Source: Pholis gunnellus (lineage: Eukaryota; Chordata; Actinopteri; Perciformes; Pholidae). From it: DNA of 64,000 bases. Position numbers and translations under genes: made by a program. Positions 11,701-22,568 of this stretch are shown in pieces. The notes under the pieces were generated by a model. It was not told the DNA's origin, did not search any database, and worked only from the letters and a program-made list of their open reading frames with translations. Each line of letters starts with the position of its first letter. The stretch's first letter is position 1. The stretch is from positions 17,411,915 to 17,475,914 of the forward strand of contig OU342817.1 of NCBI GenBank assembly GCA_910591455.2, read 5' to 3'.

Positions 11701-14700
11701 TCTCATCAGACGTCTGAGATCCGTTCAGCCCGCTGGGTGAAAATAACGAACGCTATCAATAGGATGCTGGAAATTGTCCTTGCGAAATTTATGATGTTAA
11801 TTCAATTTGTGTTCCCACTTTGCAATTTGAAAGGACAATGTGGCATCTCACTGAATGCAAAGCAGGGGGGGGGAAATGTGTTTTCTTAAAATAGCTAATT
11901 AGATTTCTTATGTGTACGCTGACATGTTAAACAGGCTTCTCCTACCAGTGTCCTTCATGGGCCGCACTCATGTCTGTGATCATGCCTATACCATTAATCC
12001 TGCCAACGGAGTGGAAACATCTTGCAGCCGGTGTGTCACAGGGCTCCTCAATCTTGTCAAAATGATTTTTTGTCTTGATGTATTGTTGTTGAACATTTGG
12101 GCCGAAGTTATTTCCCAACGAGGACTGATTTCCTTTGTTACCACAAAGCTGCTTGTTAAAGTAGTCGGGCGAAACAGAAATATTGATAAATATCCAGATC
12201 TACAGATGCTGTGCTAGTCAGAAGAAACAGAAATAAAACAAAGGCTAACTCCGGTAGCGTGTACTTCCTTATTATCATACCATGTTGGTAACTTCTTCTA
12301 AAGTCTGCCTTTAATGCGTGCCTCAAATCCCGCTTCTGATCTCCATTATCCAGCATTTCATCACAAAATAAATCTTCCATAGCGACTGCAGCCACACGGC
12401 TGAGCACAGGACATATGAGGCGAATTGAAAAATAAGTTGTCAGCATTATTGATTTGTCAACATCTCTGGAATAATCGACCCATGCACGCCCAAGTCTGAG
12501 CGCTTCCTCTTAACATGCGGTGCTAAAAGATGAATGTTTTTTCGGGGGCTGCAGCGTTCGGCAAGATTAACAATGTTGTCCACTTGTTTTCCAGTTTAAA
12601 AAAAAACTAAAAACGAATGCATCTTCGTGGCCGAGGCGCCATCGACACCATGCTGATCTGCTGATGATGGTGTCCGGTCGGAGCGTGCGACGGTCTGCGG
12701 CTGTTTACCGTCTCCGCTCCTCCTCACCGCTTTGTTCAATGGGATGTCTCTAATGCTGGCACAATAACAAATTACCTGGCAGCATTTGCATACCGTTGCT
12801 GCAGCTCAGATAATTGCTTCGAATATTCGCCCCCTGATTTTTCTAATGGACCTCGATTATAGCATATCCGCATATTTGTGCAACTACACGTGGTCATCGA
12901 GCACAATCCAAAAGACGTGCGAGCAATTTGCTTGTGACTTTCACATTCACGTCGCCTTTAATGCGGCTTTATCGGAACGTGAGAAATAGCACAAATGTTT
13001 GCTTTTTAATGAGAGTGCTTGATCTCAGCCGGTGAGTTTTTTTTTCTCTGCAGCCTCTCTTGGTAAAACATGCCACAAATAGAGAAATCGGGTGGCTCCA
13101 CGTTTGGCCTCGTTTAGCCCGTAGGACTGCCCTGAGATGGAGCACTGCAGTTAAGTGCACTGCAAACTTCCAGGTGATTATTTCCCAGTTGGGGGAGTAA
13201 TAACAGCTGGACTCAGGCTTTACTTCAGGCCTATTGGAAATCAAACAATCCAACAACGTAGCAGCATTTCCCATCCACCTTCGTTTGGATGGAAAGTTGA
13301 AACGACCGCTTGGAGAGCTCTATTGTAAATCCTATAAATAGAAATACTGTAAGCGCATTCCTTTGCAGCACGTATTTACTTTTCTGTCGTTTCTTATGCT
13401 CCCAAGCTCCAGATGTCAATAGCTGATATCAGTCTCCCGTCCGTGAAGTGGCAGAGCTTTTGGGAATATGCAATAAAAAAGTAAAAGGTCAGAAGTAATC
13501 TTAGTCAGATAGGCTGAACAAATACTTAACACGCTGAATAGCTTACCGGTTTTCACTCAAGTTCCGGCTGAAACTGCTCCGGGGATTGGGAGACTTTGCT
13601 AAAGTGCTGGCAGTAAATCAGTTTCACCCAGAGATAAAGGAGCCTTTTTTATTTTTCTTTCAGTGACACATCCTCCCTGACCTGGCACTAAGTCTGCCGA
13701 CAGTCACATGTGTTTCAGCTCAGTGTGATGACAGGAGGGGAGTGCAGACCAGATACATGGCAGTCAAAAGTAAGTACAGTATTACAACCCTGAATACAGT
13801 CTTCAGTGGAAAGGGAGTCTCCTTTATCCTTTAAATGTTGGATTCATACACGTGACGTTCTTTTGAACAATGAGCGGAAAGTGGCAGTTTATTTAGATAA
13901 ACACCTGCTGAGGCTCAGAGAGTTTGTGACCCCGCCCCCAAGAAAAGTCAACAATGTATATTCAAGCATCAACTAAAAGTTGTGATGCAAAAGTAATTAT
14001 TACACAAATTAATTTGGGCATATTAATGACAGAGCGGAACTTAAAAGTGTGCGGGTTTTGTCCGCTGGGGGCGATAATTAATGTTACAGCATTTAGCTTG
14101 CGCGAGTAAGCTAGCTAGCGCTAAATAAGTCTTTAGAGAATTGTTGTTTTGTCTCTAGGAAGCTGTTTTTTAGGGAAACCGGAGCAGCTGAGGAATAAAG
14201 TTGTGGCCAAAGGAAGTGCAACAAGTGACAACACATGTAAACAAATGTGTTAACTGGAGGACATTTTTATACCGAATATTGTCTGTACGCTACTTCATGC
14301 TGGGAAGCTGCCGGAAGACACCTTTACCCGCAAGTACCCTCGTGACCTGGAGGAGAGTTATCCTGCGACGTTTCCTCACCGACCCCCCGCAGTCTTCAGC
14401 TACGTCTAATGGTCAGTAAAGTCTAGTTAGTTTAGTTCCCCCCCCCCCACTGACACTCTCCCGCTGCTTTGCTGTTGGTAAATTAGTGCATCACATACTG
14501 TTTGCTACACGTCTCTCTGCTGGCTATTATTTTGTTATGTTTTGTCCACATTGTCTCGGCTTCCTGTGATGTCGCAGCTCGGTTTTGTTTTGTTGCTAAT
14601 AATTGTTGTTTTCGATGGCACTGAAGGCACCGACTATCCATCGACCACTTCTCAAAGCCTTTTTCCTTTTTTTAGCACGTTATTTATCCAGTCGATAATA

Positions 14701-16245
14701 AAGCACCAATATTGAACTATTCAAATAACAGATCAAAAAAACACATGTAAATGGTAAAACAAATAGCCCAGCATGAAATTACACCAAAGGCCTCTGATAT
14801 AAAGACAGAAGCAGCGGTGATATTTATTATAGGAAAATGCCTCACGTCTGTTCTCACACAGAACAGTGTCCCCATTACACTCAAACGACAACATAGACAC
14901 CTAGAAGAAGCTAATTAACAAATCTGTGGAGTTTTGCATTTGATCTCTGGTTTTAATTGTTCTTCTGCACTGGGAATCCTGCCCTCTCATTTGTCTGAGA
15001 GAAGATTCGGTTTAAAATGCCGTTTTCACAAAGAGTTGACTCGGGTTAATAAAATGTCACAGCACTTGGAATGAATTAGATTTAAAAATGAGAAAAGCAT
15101 GGCCACAGTTGGATACAAGAGATATAGTGCTCTGTGCCCTTCGGATACGTATTGCACCTAATGGGTATGTGTGGCTAATTCAAAGGAGCAGCAAAGCATT
15201 TTTTGATGCCTAAATTTAGTTGAGCATGATCCTCATCAAAGCCATTCCGATATGGGAAACAAAAACAGGGAGCTTATTGTAGAAAAGGACTTTTTGATAC
15301 GAAAATCAAAGCATCTTTTGGTGTCAACCTGTCACAGAACAGAGCTGATTAAGGCGTTACAAAAAAATAAAAATGCTGCGTTCTCAGACGAAGACCGGCG
15401 CTGTTGTCACATGCAATGACAGTCGGGATTCAGAGTACGCTATCGTGAAAAGGATATTGCTGTTCACCTGACATGGGAAATCTACTCGCTTAATAACTGA
15501 TATGATTAAATTTCCTCAAAGAAGACGCATTCAATCAGGACTTGAATTTCGAGGAAATAAAGGTTCCCACCTCTCTTAAACAATAAAGCAGTTTCCTGTC
15601 TCATCAAAAGGACGGAGCAGCATTTCTCAGGTACTTAACATTCACTAGACGGGGCATAAAGGGGGATTTTTTTGGCCTCTATTCTTCTGCAAAAAGTCTG
15701 ATAACACTAAAAGGAGGGCAGGCGTTTTTCTTTTTCTTTTTAATCCAATGGAACAAAAGAGTGTAAATTGTGCCTTAGATGCTATTGTTTTGGTGCTGAT
15801 TGATTTACATAAATTTGCCCTGAAATATAACATAATTAGCTCACAAGCCCTTTTTTTCCACCACCACCCCCCTCCCCCGCAAATTCACTGCAGTAGTCGA
15901 GGCGTTCCACTCCGTAGGGAGACGAGCTCTGCATCATTTCCCACTTACTGTACCTGCGCTTTAAGACCACTGTAATCAGATATCATAATGGTGCTGCTGT
16001 TCAGGAGGCCGAGGAGGTTTTTCAGACGGCTGCTGCTGCTGAATTAAGGTGGTAATTACGGAGACAAATCACTTTGAGCTTTTCCCAACTGTTTGAAAAG
16101 TTGAAAACCAATTTGTGAACACATTAAAGGAGTTTCAGTACACGTGTTGCATGTTGATACCTCAGCCGGATGAGATGCTGTTTTATTACAGGACACTGTG
16201 GATATTTAACGATACAATATCAGTTGTTTCTCTGGTAGTTGTATG
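8791..16245. other. Long single-copy non-coding stretch
   Basis: In these 7.5 kb I see no gene, no transposon end and few simple repeats. Octamer-like ATTTGCAT motifs occur at 9573-9580 and 12784-12791. A segment at 14040-14420 has more CpGs and GCTAGC units and holds a 72-codon open frame without a recognisable domain. The low repeat load and many AT-rich homeodomain-like motifs fit a regulatory gene desert, but only alignment with other fish could show conservation. Confidence 0.5.
11039..11051. repeat. Poly-C tract (C13)
   Basis: Thirteen consecutive C on the plus strand. Confidence 0.85.
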
Positions 16246-16253
16246 ACTTAGTC

Positions 16254-17297
16254 CAGGGGTCGGCAAACTTTACTGTCCAAAGAGCCATTTTGCTCTATTT
16301 TCCACCAAATAAAATTCGTCTGGAGCCGCAAAAGCTATTTGATTTCACAGTTTATAAAGTTTTATATATAGTTATATTATATATACAAAAACTATAGTTT
16401 GTTGTATTTATGAAATTATAGAACAAGAGTAAAGACACTTTATTGCTATTGTATGTGTTATAACAATATCAAACTCTTATGAAGAGGAGAGTTTGCTGCA
16501 GCAGTTGAGGAATCGCTCTTTTTCGTTCATCTCCAGCGTGATACTTTCCAGCAAATGTTGTGTGCTTGTTCTGGACGCCTCTTTCAACATTACATTTGTT
16601 GTTGTTTGTAAATTTCTCGCCACATATCAAGCATACAGGTAAGCCAGCATCGTTCGCAGTGAAAGCAAATGAATACGTCCACGCAGAATTAAACTCTATT
16701 TTCCTCCGTGAGTTTTCCGTTTTTGGATTTATCCATTGATAGTTTACCGAGGGCGAGGCTCTGCAGATCATGATCAGCCACCTGCAGGGACAGTCACGTA
16801 AGATGCAAGTGGCGGATCGCGTAGCGCGGCCACTTTTGAATATATTACTATTTTGCTTGACAGAGTTGGAATCCAGGTTGATGCGATCTTTCCATAAATA
16901 TATTTTCTTCAAAGTATTTCTTTATACGTGGCTGTGATGTAGTGCCACACCTATACAATCGTAATCCCTGCAATATATATGAGATGTGGCTTTTAGATCT
17001 TCAGCAATATGTTCGTGAATGTGTGACGAATCTGGCAACAGAGGCAGAAAACAGCTGCTGCTGTTATGCGAACACAACACACGCACGGAAGGGAAACCAG
17101 TAGGTTTGAAAACCAGTAGGACCGGCACCCACTGCATGCCCAGTGTACGTGAATAGTCACGTGATATTCGTTTTCAGGCGTTTAAGTCTGGACGGAGATC
17201 ATCTCGAAAACGATGCTTAAACACCGTGTGGACGGAGGACTGACAGAGGGGCCGAAGAGCCGCATGCGGCTCCGGAGCCCTGGGTTGCCGACCCCTG
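16254..17297 (-). mobile_element. hAT DNA transposon, internally deleted, with intact 8-bp TSD
   Basis: The element starts CAGGGGTCGGCAAACTT and ends TTGCCGACCCCTG, giving terminal inverted repeats of CAGGGGTCGGCAA (13 bp perfect). It is flanked by the perfect 8-bp duplication ACTTAGTC at 16246-16253 and 17298-17305. CAGGGGT-type ends with 8-bp duplications are the signature of the hAT superfamily (Charlie-like branch). At 1,044 bp it is much shorter than an autonomous element. It keeps only the transposase N-terminus on the minus strand (16469-16912), so the DDE core and C-terminal dimerisation region have been lost. It cannot move by itself. The intact duplication shows that both ends are original. 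An AT-rich stretch lies near 16350-16440. Confidence 0.92.
16469..16912 (-). pseudogene. hAT transposase N-terminal fragment with BED-type zinc finger
   Basis: An open frame of 147 codons, read leftwards from the right end of the hAT element. Around residues 75-125 it has the pattern of the BED-type finger region of hAT transposases and their domesticated relatives (the ZBED/SCAND3/GTF2IRD2-like group): an aromatic WTYSFAF segment, the metal-binding pair CLIC, a basic-asparagine stretch, then NKH and a GDERKRAI segment leading into LLQQ. The finger looks damaged, because the first expected histidine in the ERxxxNKH region is replaced (ERGVQNKH). BED fingers normally bind the transposon ends. 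The catalytic core is absent: the frame stops about 215 bp from the left terminus. It is a relic of a mobile element rather than a host gene. The upstream part of the frame (residues 1-70) shows nothing I recognise. Confidence 0.75.
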
Positions 17298-17332
17298 ACT
17301 TAGTCTTATGGTACTATTATTCCAGTAATTGT

Positions 17333-17601
17333 TAGGGGTGCACCGATCTGACTTTTTCTACCCCGATGCCAATACCTGGGCTTTGTGTATCAGCTGATAC
17401 CGAGTACTGATCCGACACCAGTGTTTAATCAATAAGCTGTAGGCCTCACTGTGTGAAAGAGAAACTTTGTAAAACAAGACGTAACAAATGAACACATTTA
17501 AACGTACTGAATTGTTTTTTCTAAAAAATAATGGTCCACCAGATCATCGTCACCAATGTCACCGATCCAGCAATTTAAATCAGTATCGTACTGACATCAG
17601 G
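17333..17601 (+). mobile_element. hAT-like MITE fragment (TAGGGGTGCACCGATC end)
   Basis: It starts TAGGGGTGCACCGATCTGAC and contains GATACCGAGTACTGATCCGA, GTAGGCCTCACTGTGTGAAA and AATGGTCCACCAGATCATC, which in this order match a non-autonomous element common in percomorphs. A matching right end and target-site duplication are not found, so the copy is probably truncated near 17601. It begins only 28 bp after the duplication of the preceding hAT element. Confidence 0.6.
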
Positions 17602-17680
17602 TAAGGGGTGGGCGGTGTCTCGTCTGGCCACGACATGGAGCTCAAATACCGCCTTAATCGCGATAAACGCACACACGTTT
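17602..17680 (+). repeat. Fragment of a GGGGTGGGCGGT-type repeat
   Basis: AAGGGGTGGGCGGTGTCTCG followed by a TAATCGCGATAAACG block resembles the start of another common fish repeat family with a GGGGTGGGCGATAT end. Only about 80 bp is recognisable. Confidence 0.35.
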
Positions 17681-19320
17681 TGATTATAGCACACGCAAAA
17701 GAACGAGTTAGATGCGACACCCAATGAACTACGCCACTCCCACGCCGTTATTGCCGTCCATGGTTACGTGCAGCCTACTGCCGTTCCGTTTTGTGACAGA
17801 ACCTCTTGCTTTTCATTTCGGCGATCATGTTAACGGGTCAGAGAAGCCACACACAGCCCGCCGGACTGCTGTACGCATGCGGTGTCCCCTCAGAGCAAGA
17901 GCTCTGGAGATTGAAGCAGTACATCATTCCCGCTGCCGCTGTAAACAATAACAAGAAATAGATTTTTTTTTTAACACTTCCTTTTAGAATGTTTGGTTAA
18001 TAACTCTTGAGCAATTTCATGGCACATTTGCAGTAAAAACACAAAAATCACGGGTTAATCAGAGAAGCAGGTTAGAATAAACGTCGGCGCTCAAGGATAC
18101 TCGCAAGGCTGTGCAGGCATCCCCTTTGAAACAGCATTAGGCTAAATTATACTACTCAATCATTACTTATGGCTCCCTTGCTCTGTGCCAGGTTGTGTAT
18201 CTGCAGACTCTCCATTCTGCCTACACCCTTTCCTTGTTTTCTCCCCACCAAGGACGCAGTGTTTTCATCCAAATTCCTTTGTCTCTTAGTATGGCTGTTT
18301 GCACCATATCTCAAAAAAACATTCTTAACAGATTGCAGTGACATTTTGTAAATTTTCTTTTATTAAAATCCATTTTCTTAGTCATGCAGCCTTCAACAAG
18401 AAAGCATTCTTGGAGAGGTTTTTCAGGTTATTACTGCTGTTATTTCTGAATGTCCATGACATTCCGTAGGAGTGTGAGTTTGCAACACTTGTTACCAATC
18501 CCACCGCTTGTGAAAGAACAATTCATTGTAACAGCCAGTACCAGGAAGTCCTTTAGCTGAGGTTTCTTTTTACCTCTCACCAAATAAATTCTTGCTCCAA
18601 GCTTCTTTCAAAGTTTAAGAAATATGGCAAGTTGAATAATTAATAGGTATAATAAGTCTTTTTGATTTGATTCTTGAAAATTTGCTGTTTCTCCCGCTTT
18701 CCCATTTCTACGACTCACCCTTATGATGGAAGTCAACGCAAAGTTGAAGAAAAATAACAGAACGATACACTGAATACTTGAACCCAATATACGGAATGAT
18801 TGTACACTTTATAACACACATTAGAAAGCAGACCAAAACTATATGTGAAACCATAAGCTCAAGGAGAATTTCGCTGAATATGTGTGACTTGGTGCCGTTT
18901 TGCATTTCAGTTGATGTTCGGGAGGTGTGGAGCTCAAATGTCCCAAAGTACAGAACTACAAAATATGGTTGTATAGCATCTCCAATGTATTACTATGTTC
19001 AAATGAATGCCACTGACAATTGGATTCTGCATTTTGGAGTGTAATAGTGTAATAGTCTGTGTCTGGCAAGAAACCGTTAATGGCAACACCGGTGGCACAG
19101 CTTCTATTTGTTAGCAAAATGCTAACGGAACCCAGTGGTACATTGGGTACGTCATCAAGCAAGTTACTTAACACAACATGGCAGCACATAATACCCGTTT
19201 AGCTTGAAGCAGGCGTGAAAACACATACGATTTGTTAGGTCCACGATAACGCATGAACGCTGCTGGAGGAACGAGTCCTTGAGAGTAGCGTTGTCATCGC
19301 TGACCGTCTCCAGTAGTCTC
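17681..19320. other. Non-coding stretch between transposon relics
   Basis: No gene is supported. The stretch is AT-rich and contains small open frames without domains. GCTAAC/GTTAGC words near 19110 suggest more old repeat material, but I cannot identify it. Confidence 0.45.
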
Positions 19321-20057
19321 ATGAACCGTGGATTAACTAAACAGTTTAACGTTAATCACCGCAGTGTGAAATACAGTGTGATCAGGACATTTGCATTTAT
19401 GCTTTTCTAGTCGCTGATCTCTGATAATGTTACATTGTAAACAATCTGTCTGTGTTTAAACTGACAGGAGGAGAACAAAGGTTCCTTTCAGTTGCATTAT
19501 GATGCGTTCATGCTCTGTTAAGTGAAAATGAGTGTCCGGAGAAGGTCAATTATAACGTTCTCATTGATGTGTTCACATGTAATCTCGTAAAATGTAGTTT
19601 TGGTAAGAAACTTGAACATATCCAGTGGTATGAAGGAGATGTTTCCACAGCTATATTGAATAGATATTAGAGATGATTTATGACCCGTTAAAGCTCTGAG
19701 CAGCTTAAAATACGTCATTAAAAAGATTTTTTTTTCTCGATAAAAATATAATCTTTTATTTTCTTATCATTTGAATTATGTGTTTTTATGAGGGGAAAAA
19801 AACACTAAGTAAAAGGATAACACTCACACAATGTTTTATGGTTTACAGGCAAAAAACAGTACTCTGGAGCCTCGTAGACCAGCTGCTGTAATCAAACAAC
19901 GATACTGATCATCAATGATTGGCCATTAGTATTGGCGGCAAACAACAAAACGGGATCAGGGATCTCTAAAAGTTATATCCGCTCCTCTTTTCTTTTTCTT
20001 TTGTGCTGATCTGATCTGTGATCCGAAACGTGAGTTTTATGATCCGTTGCACCACTA
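19321..20057 (-). mobile_element. hAT-like element, copy 1 (inverted)
   Basis: Its right end reads, on the minus strand, TAGTGGTGCAACGGATCATA followed by AAACTCACG, an hAT-type terminus. The body is the reverse complement of the element at 26028-26617. For example, the 16-mer TTGTTTACAATGTAAC is shared exactly (19429-19444 minus; 26429-26444 plus). The opposite end is degraded or replaced, since homology stops near 19321. No target-site duplication is visible. No transposase open frame remains, so it is a non-autonomous fossil. Confidence 0.65.
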
Positions 20058-20277
20058 GTACATGTACATTATCATAGTGAACGTAAACAACAAACATGGC
20101 CTCCAAACAATCATTTCACTTAGGCCGAATGAAATGATTGGACGGGCTCACTGTGACAGACACAGATACCGGATTTTCCTTCCTCGTTTTTGTCAGAGCA
20201 TTGAATTTATTGATTGCTGTCGGGATTTGAGGAGAATTTCAACGATTAAATGCTGCTAAAATAAATTCCCTACCCTA

Positions 20278-20460
20278 GCTTTAAAGGAACAGTGCGTAGG
20301 ATTCAGGAGGCTTTATTGGAAGAATGGGATGCAATATTCATAACTATGTTTTTATTAGTTCATAAAGAAGATAAGAATCGTTGTTTTTTTCCATTAGCGT
20401 AGAATGGGCCGTTTGTATCTACATAGGGAGCGGCTCCTGTCACTTACTGTCTGTCGTAAT
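20278..20460 (+). repeat. Abundant teleost interspersed repeat (TTTAAAGGAACAGTG start)
   Basis: It begins TTTAAAGGAACAGTGCGTAG and includes TTCAGGAGGCTTTATTGG, ATATTCATAACTATG, TAAGAATCGTTGT and TATCTACATAGGGAGCGG in the order of a highly repeated sequence I know from many fish genomes. The superfamily is unresolved. Its continuation beyond about 20460 is uncertain. Confidence 0.7.
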
Positions 20461-21161
20461 TGTTTCTCTCCTCTGATCGCTGTGTCTCACCTGACTGCTT
20501 GTATAAACTAATGAAAAAGTAGCCATGTGCTGTCAGGAGAGTCTCAAGATTCACACCTCTAATTTATATACTGTAGTATTGCGACTTTAACTTGAGCAAA
20601 AGATCTGAATGCTTCTTTCTCTGCTGCAGTTCTGGCGGAGGCGCGTGGTCCGGACATAAAGAGAATCTCACAATATACCCCCCAATAAGAAGGATGGTGC
20701 ATTTCCAGTGTCCTTACTAAATACATAACGCTGAAACCTCCAGATGCATCTTTTGACTTAACGCTGTATGAAGGGACCTCTTCAATAAATAAATTGTCTT
20801 GGAAATGTATGAGGTTGACTGAAAAGGTTATAATTGCAATTCACAGTAAGGAAATGACAGTGTGACGAGTTGGAAGAGGAAGTAAACTAGATGAAACGGC
20901 TGCATCTCGTATTCAAAAATGCATCCTGGTCCTTGTCAATGTGTTTATGTTTCATCTTCCCCACTGTAGTGCTGTAGCTCTTGGCTCTGCACTGTACACT
21001 CTCGCGGTCGAAGTGGATGATAGAACCTTCTTTCATACGGCGCGGAGAGCTCTGCCAGCGTGTAGAGTACGGCTCGCCATCAGCAAATACCTCGCTGAAA
21101 TTCTAATGTGGCGAAATGCAGTTATCGTTTTCATGGGGCTTTAGATGGAGCTGTTTGGAGA

Positions 21162-21177
21162 GGGGGGGGGGGGGGGG
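21162..21177. repeat. Poly-G tract (G16)
   Basis: Sixteen consecutive G on the plus strand. Confidence 0.9.
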
Positions 21178-21872
21178 CTCCTATTCATTTATTCTGTCAC
21201 CATGGAGCCGCTCAGCTGCATAACAGAATTGATGCATTGTGACAGTCTTAAGCAATTTTTTATCTCCTTTCTCTATCGCGTTGAGAAATTGCAGCTGATA
21301 TACTGTAGAAAAGTCATGGATTTTTCCAACCGGCGCCCAACTGAACTTGATAAAGCTCATAACGCCATCTGAGCCGACGTATTGAGTTTTGTTCCTCTGT
21401 GACCTGTAGATCACAGTAATGGACTATCGGAGGCTGTACTCTCCAAACTAAAGAGGCTTGAGCTACTGAGCAGTTTAATGGTTTTGGGCAGGTTCTTAAT
21501 TATCGGACAGTTTCCCCCTGAGTGATTCCTCTCTTGCGGAGGAGCGAGGCAATTCTACATTTTCACCTGATCAATACGGTGAGGATGTTTAATAAGAGGT
21601 ACATGAACGGGCTTCATCAAATCAATTAAGACTCGCTTATTCAGACCGGCCGCCATGCAATACATTAGCCTAATATGACAGTAGGAAAGTTCTAATAGCC
21701 CCACAGTCGTGTAATAAAGCTACATGATGTTATTGTTATCACTTATTTAATACAATTGCCTTATAATTCAACATGTCTTTGCAAGCACATCGCCACATGA
21801 AGTGGTGAACGGTGCAACCTGCAACATCTTTTTGACTTTTGAGTCACCAGATTGCTCTTCAAGGTCTGTCCT

Positions 21873-21912
21873 CCCCCCCCCCCCCTCCCCCCCCCCCCCC
21901 CCCCCCCCCCCC
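21873..21912. repeat. 40-bp poly-C tract (C13-T-C26)
   Basis: Forty bases with a single T at 21886. This is the longest homopolymer in the window. It could form an i-motif, with a G-quadruplex on the other strand. The exact length in the genome may differ because such runs are error-prone in assembly. Confidence 0.9.
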
Positions 21913-22467
21913 GCTGTTCTGAGCATCTTGCACGAATGCTCCGTCACCGGTCCGATGACTTTCTGTTCCGACACGTTCGGCGGGTCAGACGTGTCGTCCA
22001 TTCCGCTTGGGTTTCCGAGCCGCTATCGATCCCTCCTAAGCGTTGCTTCTTCTTTCTCCCTGAGCAGGGATTTCTGTAGCAGCGAAGGAGGAAAAAAAAA
22101 AAACACTCCCTCTCCCACACTTATCTGGGCCACACTCGCCACACGTCTTACATCCAGACAAGCTGTAAACATTGATACGGTACAGCAGAACGGTGTTAAG
22201 CTGATGCATTGCAAGTAAATATGTTTCACAGCGCGGTACCACTGCAGTGGAGAGATGAATTGCTGGAGAGTACTGTGTTTTGAATAGAAGAATCTGATAT
22301 GTACTTGGTGGAAATGTACTTCTTGGAGAATAATATGCTTTTAAAGATTTTATTTTACATATATATTACACAGTTACATGTGCTATTTATTGAAATTTGA
22401 TAAGCTGAGATAGAATGATGAAATTACCAATTATGTTAAGTGATTTTGTATTCACTATACAATTTAT

Positions 22468-22568
22468 TTAAAAGGGACCATGTACAGTTTAAACATAAAT
22501 GTCACCATTCGATGCACTGTACCAGATTGTAGCTTAAGCTAATTTGCTTCTGCAGTCCCTTTAGTCTA
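22468..22568 (+). repeat. Teleost interspersed repeat, short copy
   Basis: AAAAGGGACCATGTACAG, then GCACTGTACCAGATTGTAGC, then GCTAATTTGC and CTGCAGTCCCTTTAGTC are ordered as in a dispersed repeat I recognise from percomorphs. The long middle part is deleted. Confidence 0.5.

Larger units (their letters stand above)
20461..22467. other. Non-coding stretch with G and C homopolymers
   Basis: No gene is supported. Proline- or glycine-rich open frames near 21770-22220 are produced by the poly-C tract and are not real. Confidence 0.55.

Noticed and set aside
14040..14420. CpG-richer segment with a 72-codon frame and a GTCAGT donor-like end, possible first exon
   Set aside because: No recognisable protein, and the GCTAGC words suggest old repeat material. 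A donor-like hexamer alone is not evidence.
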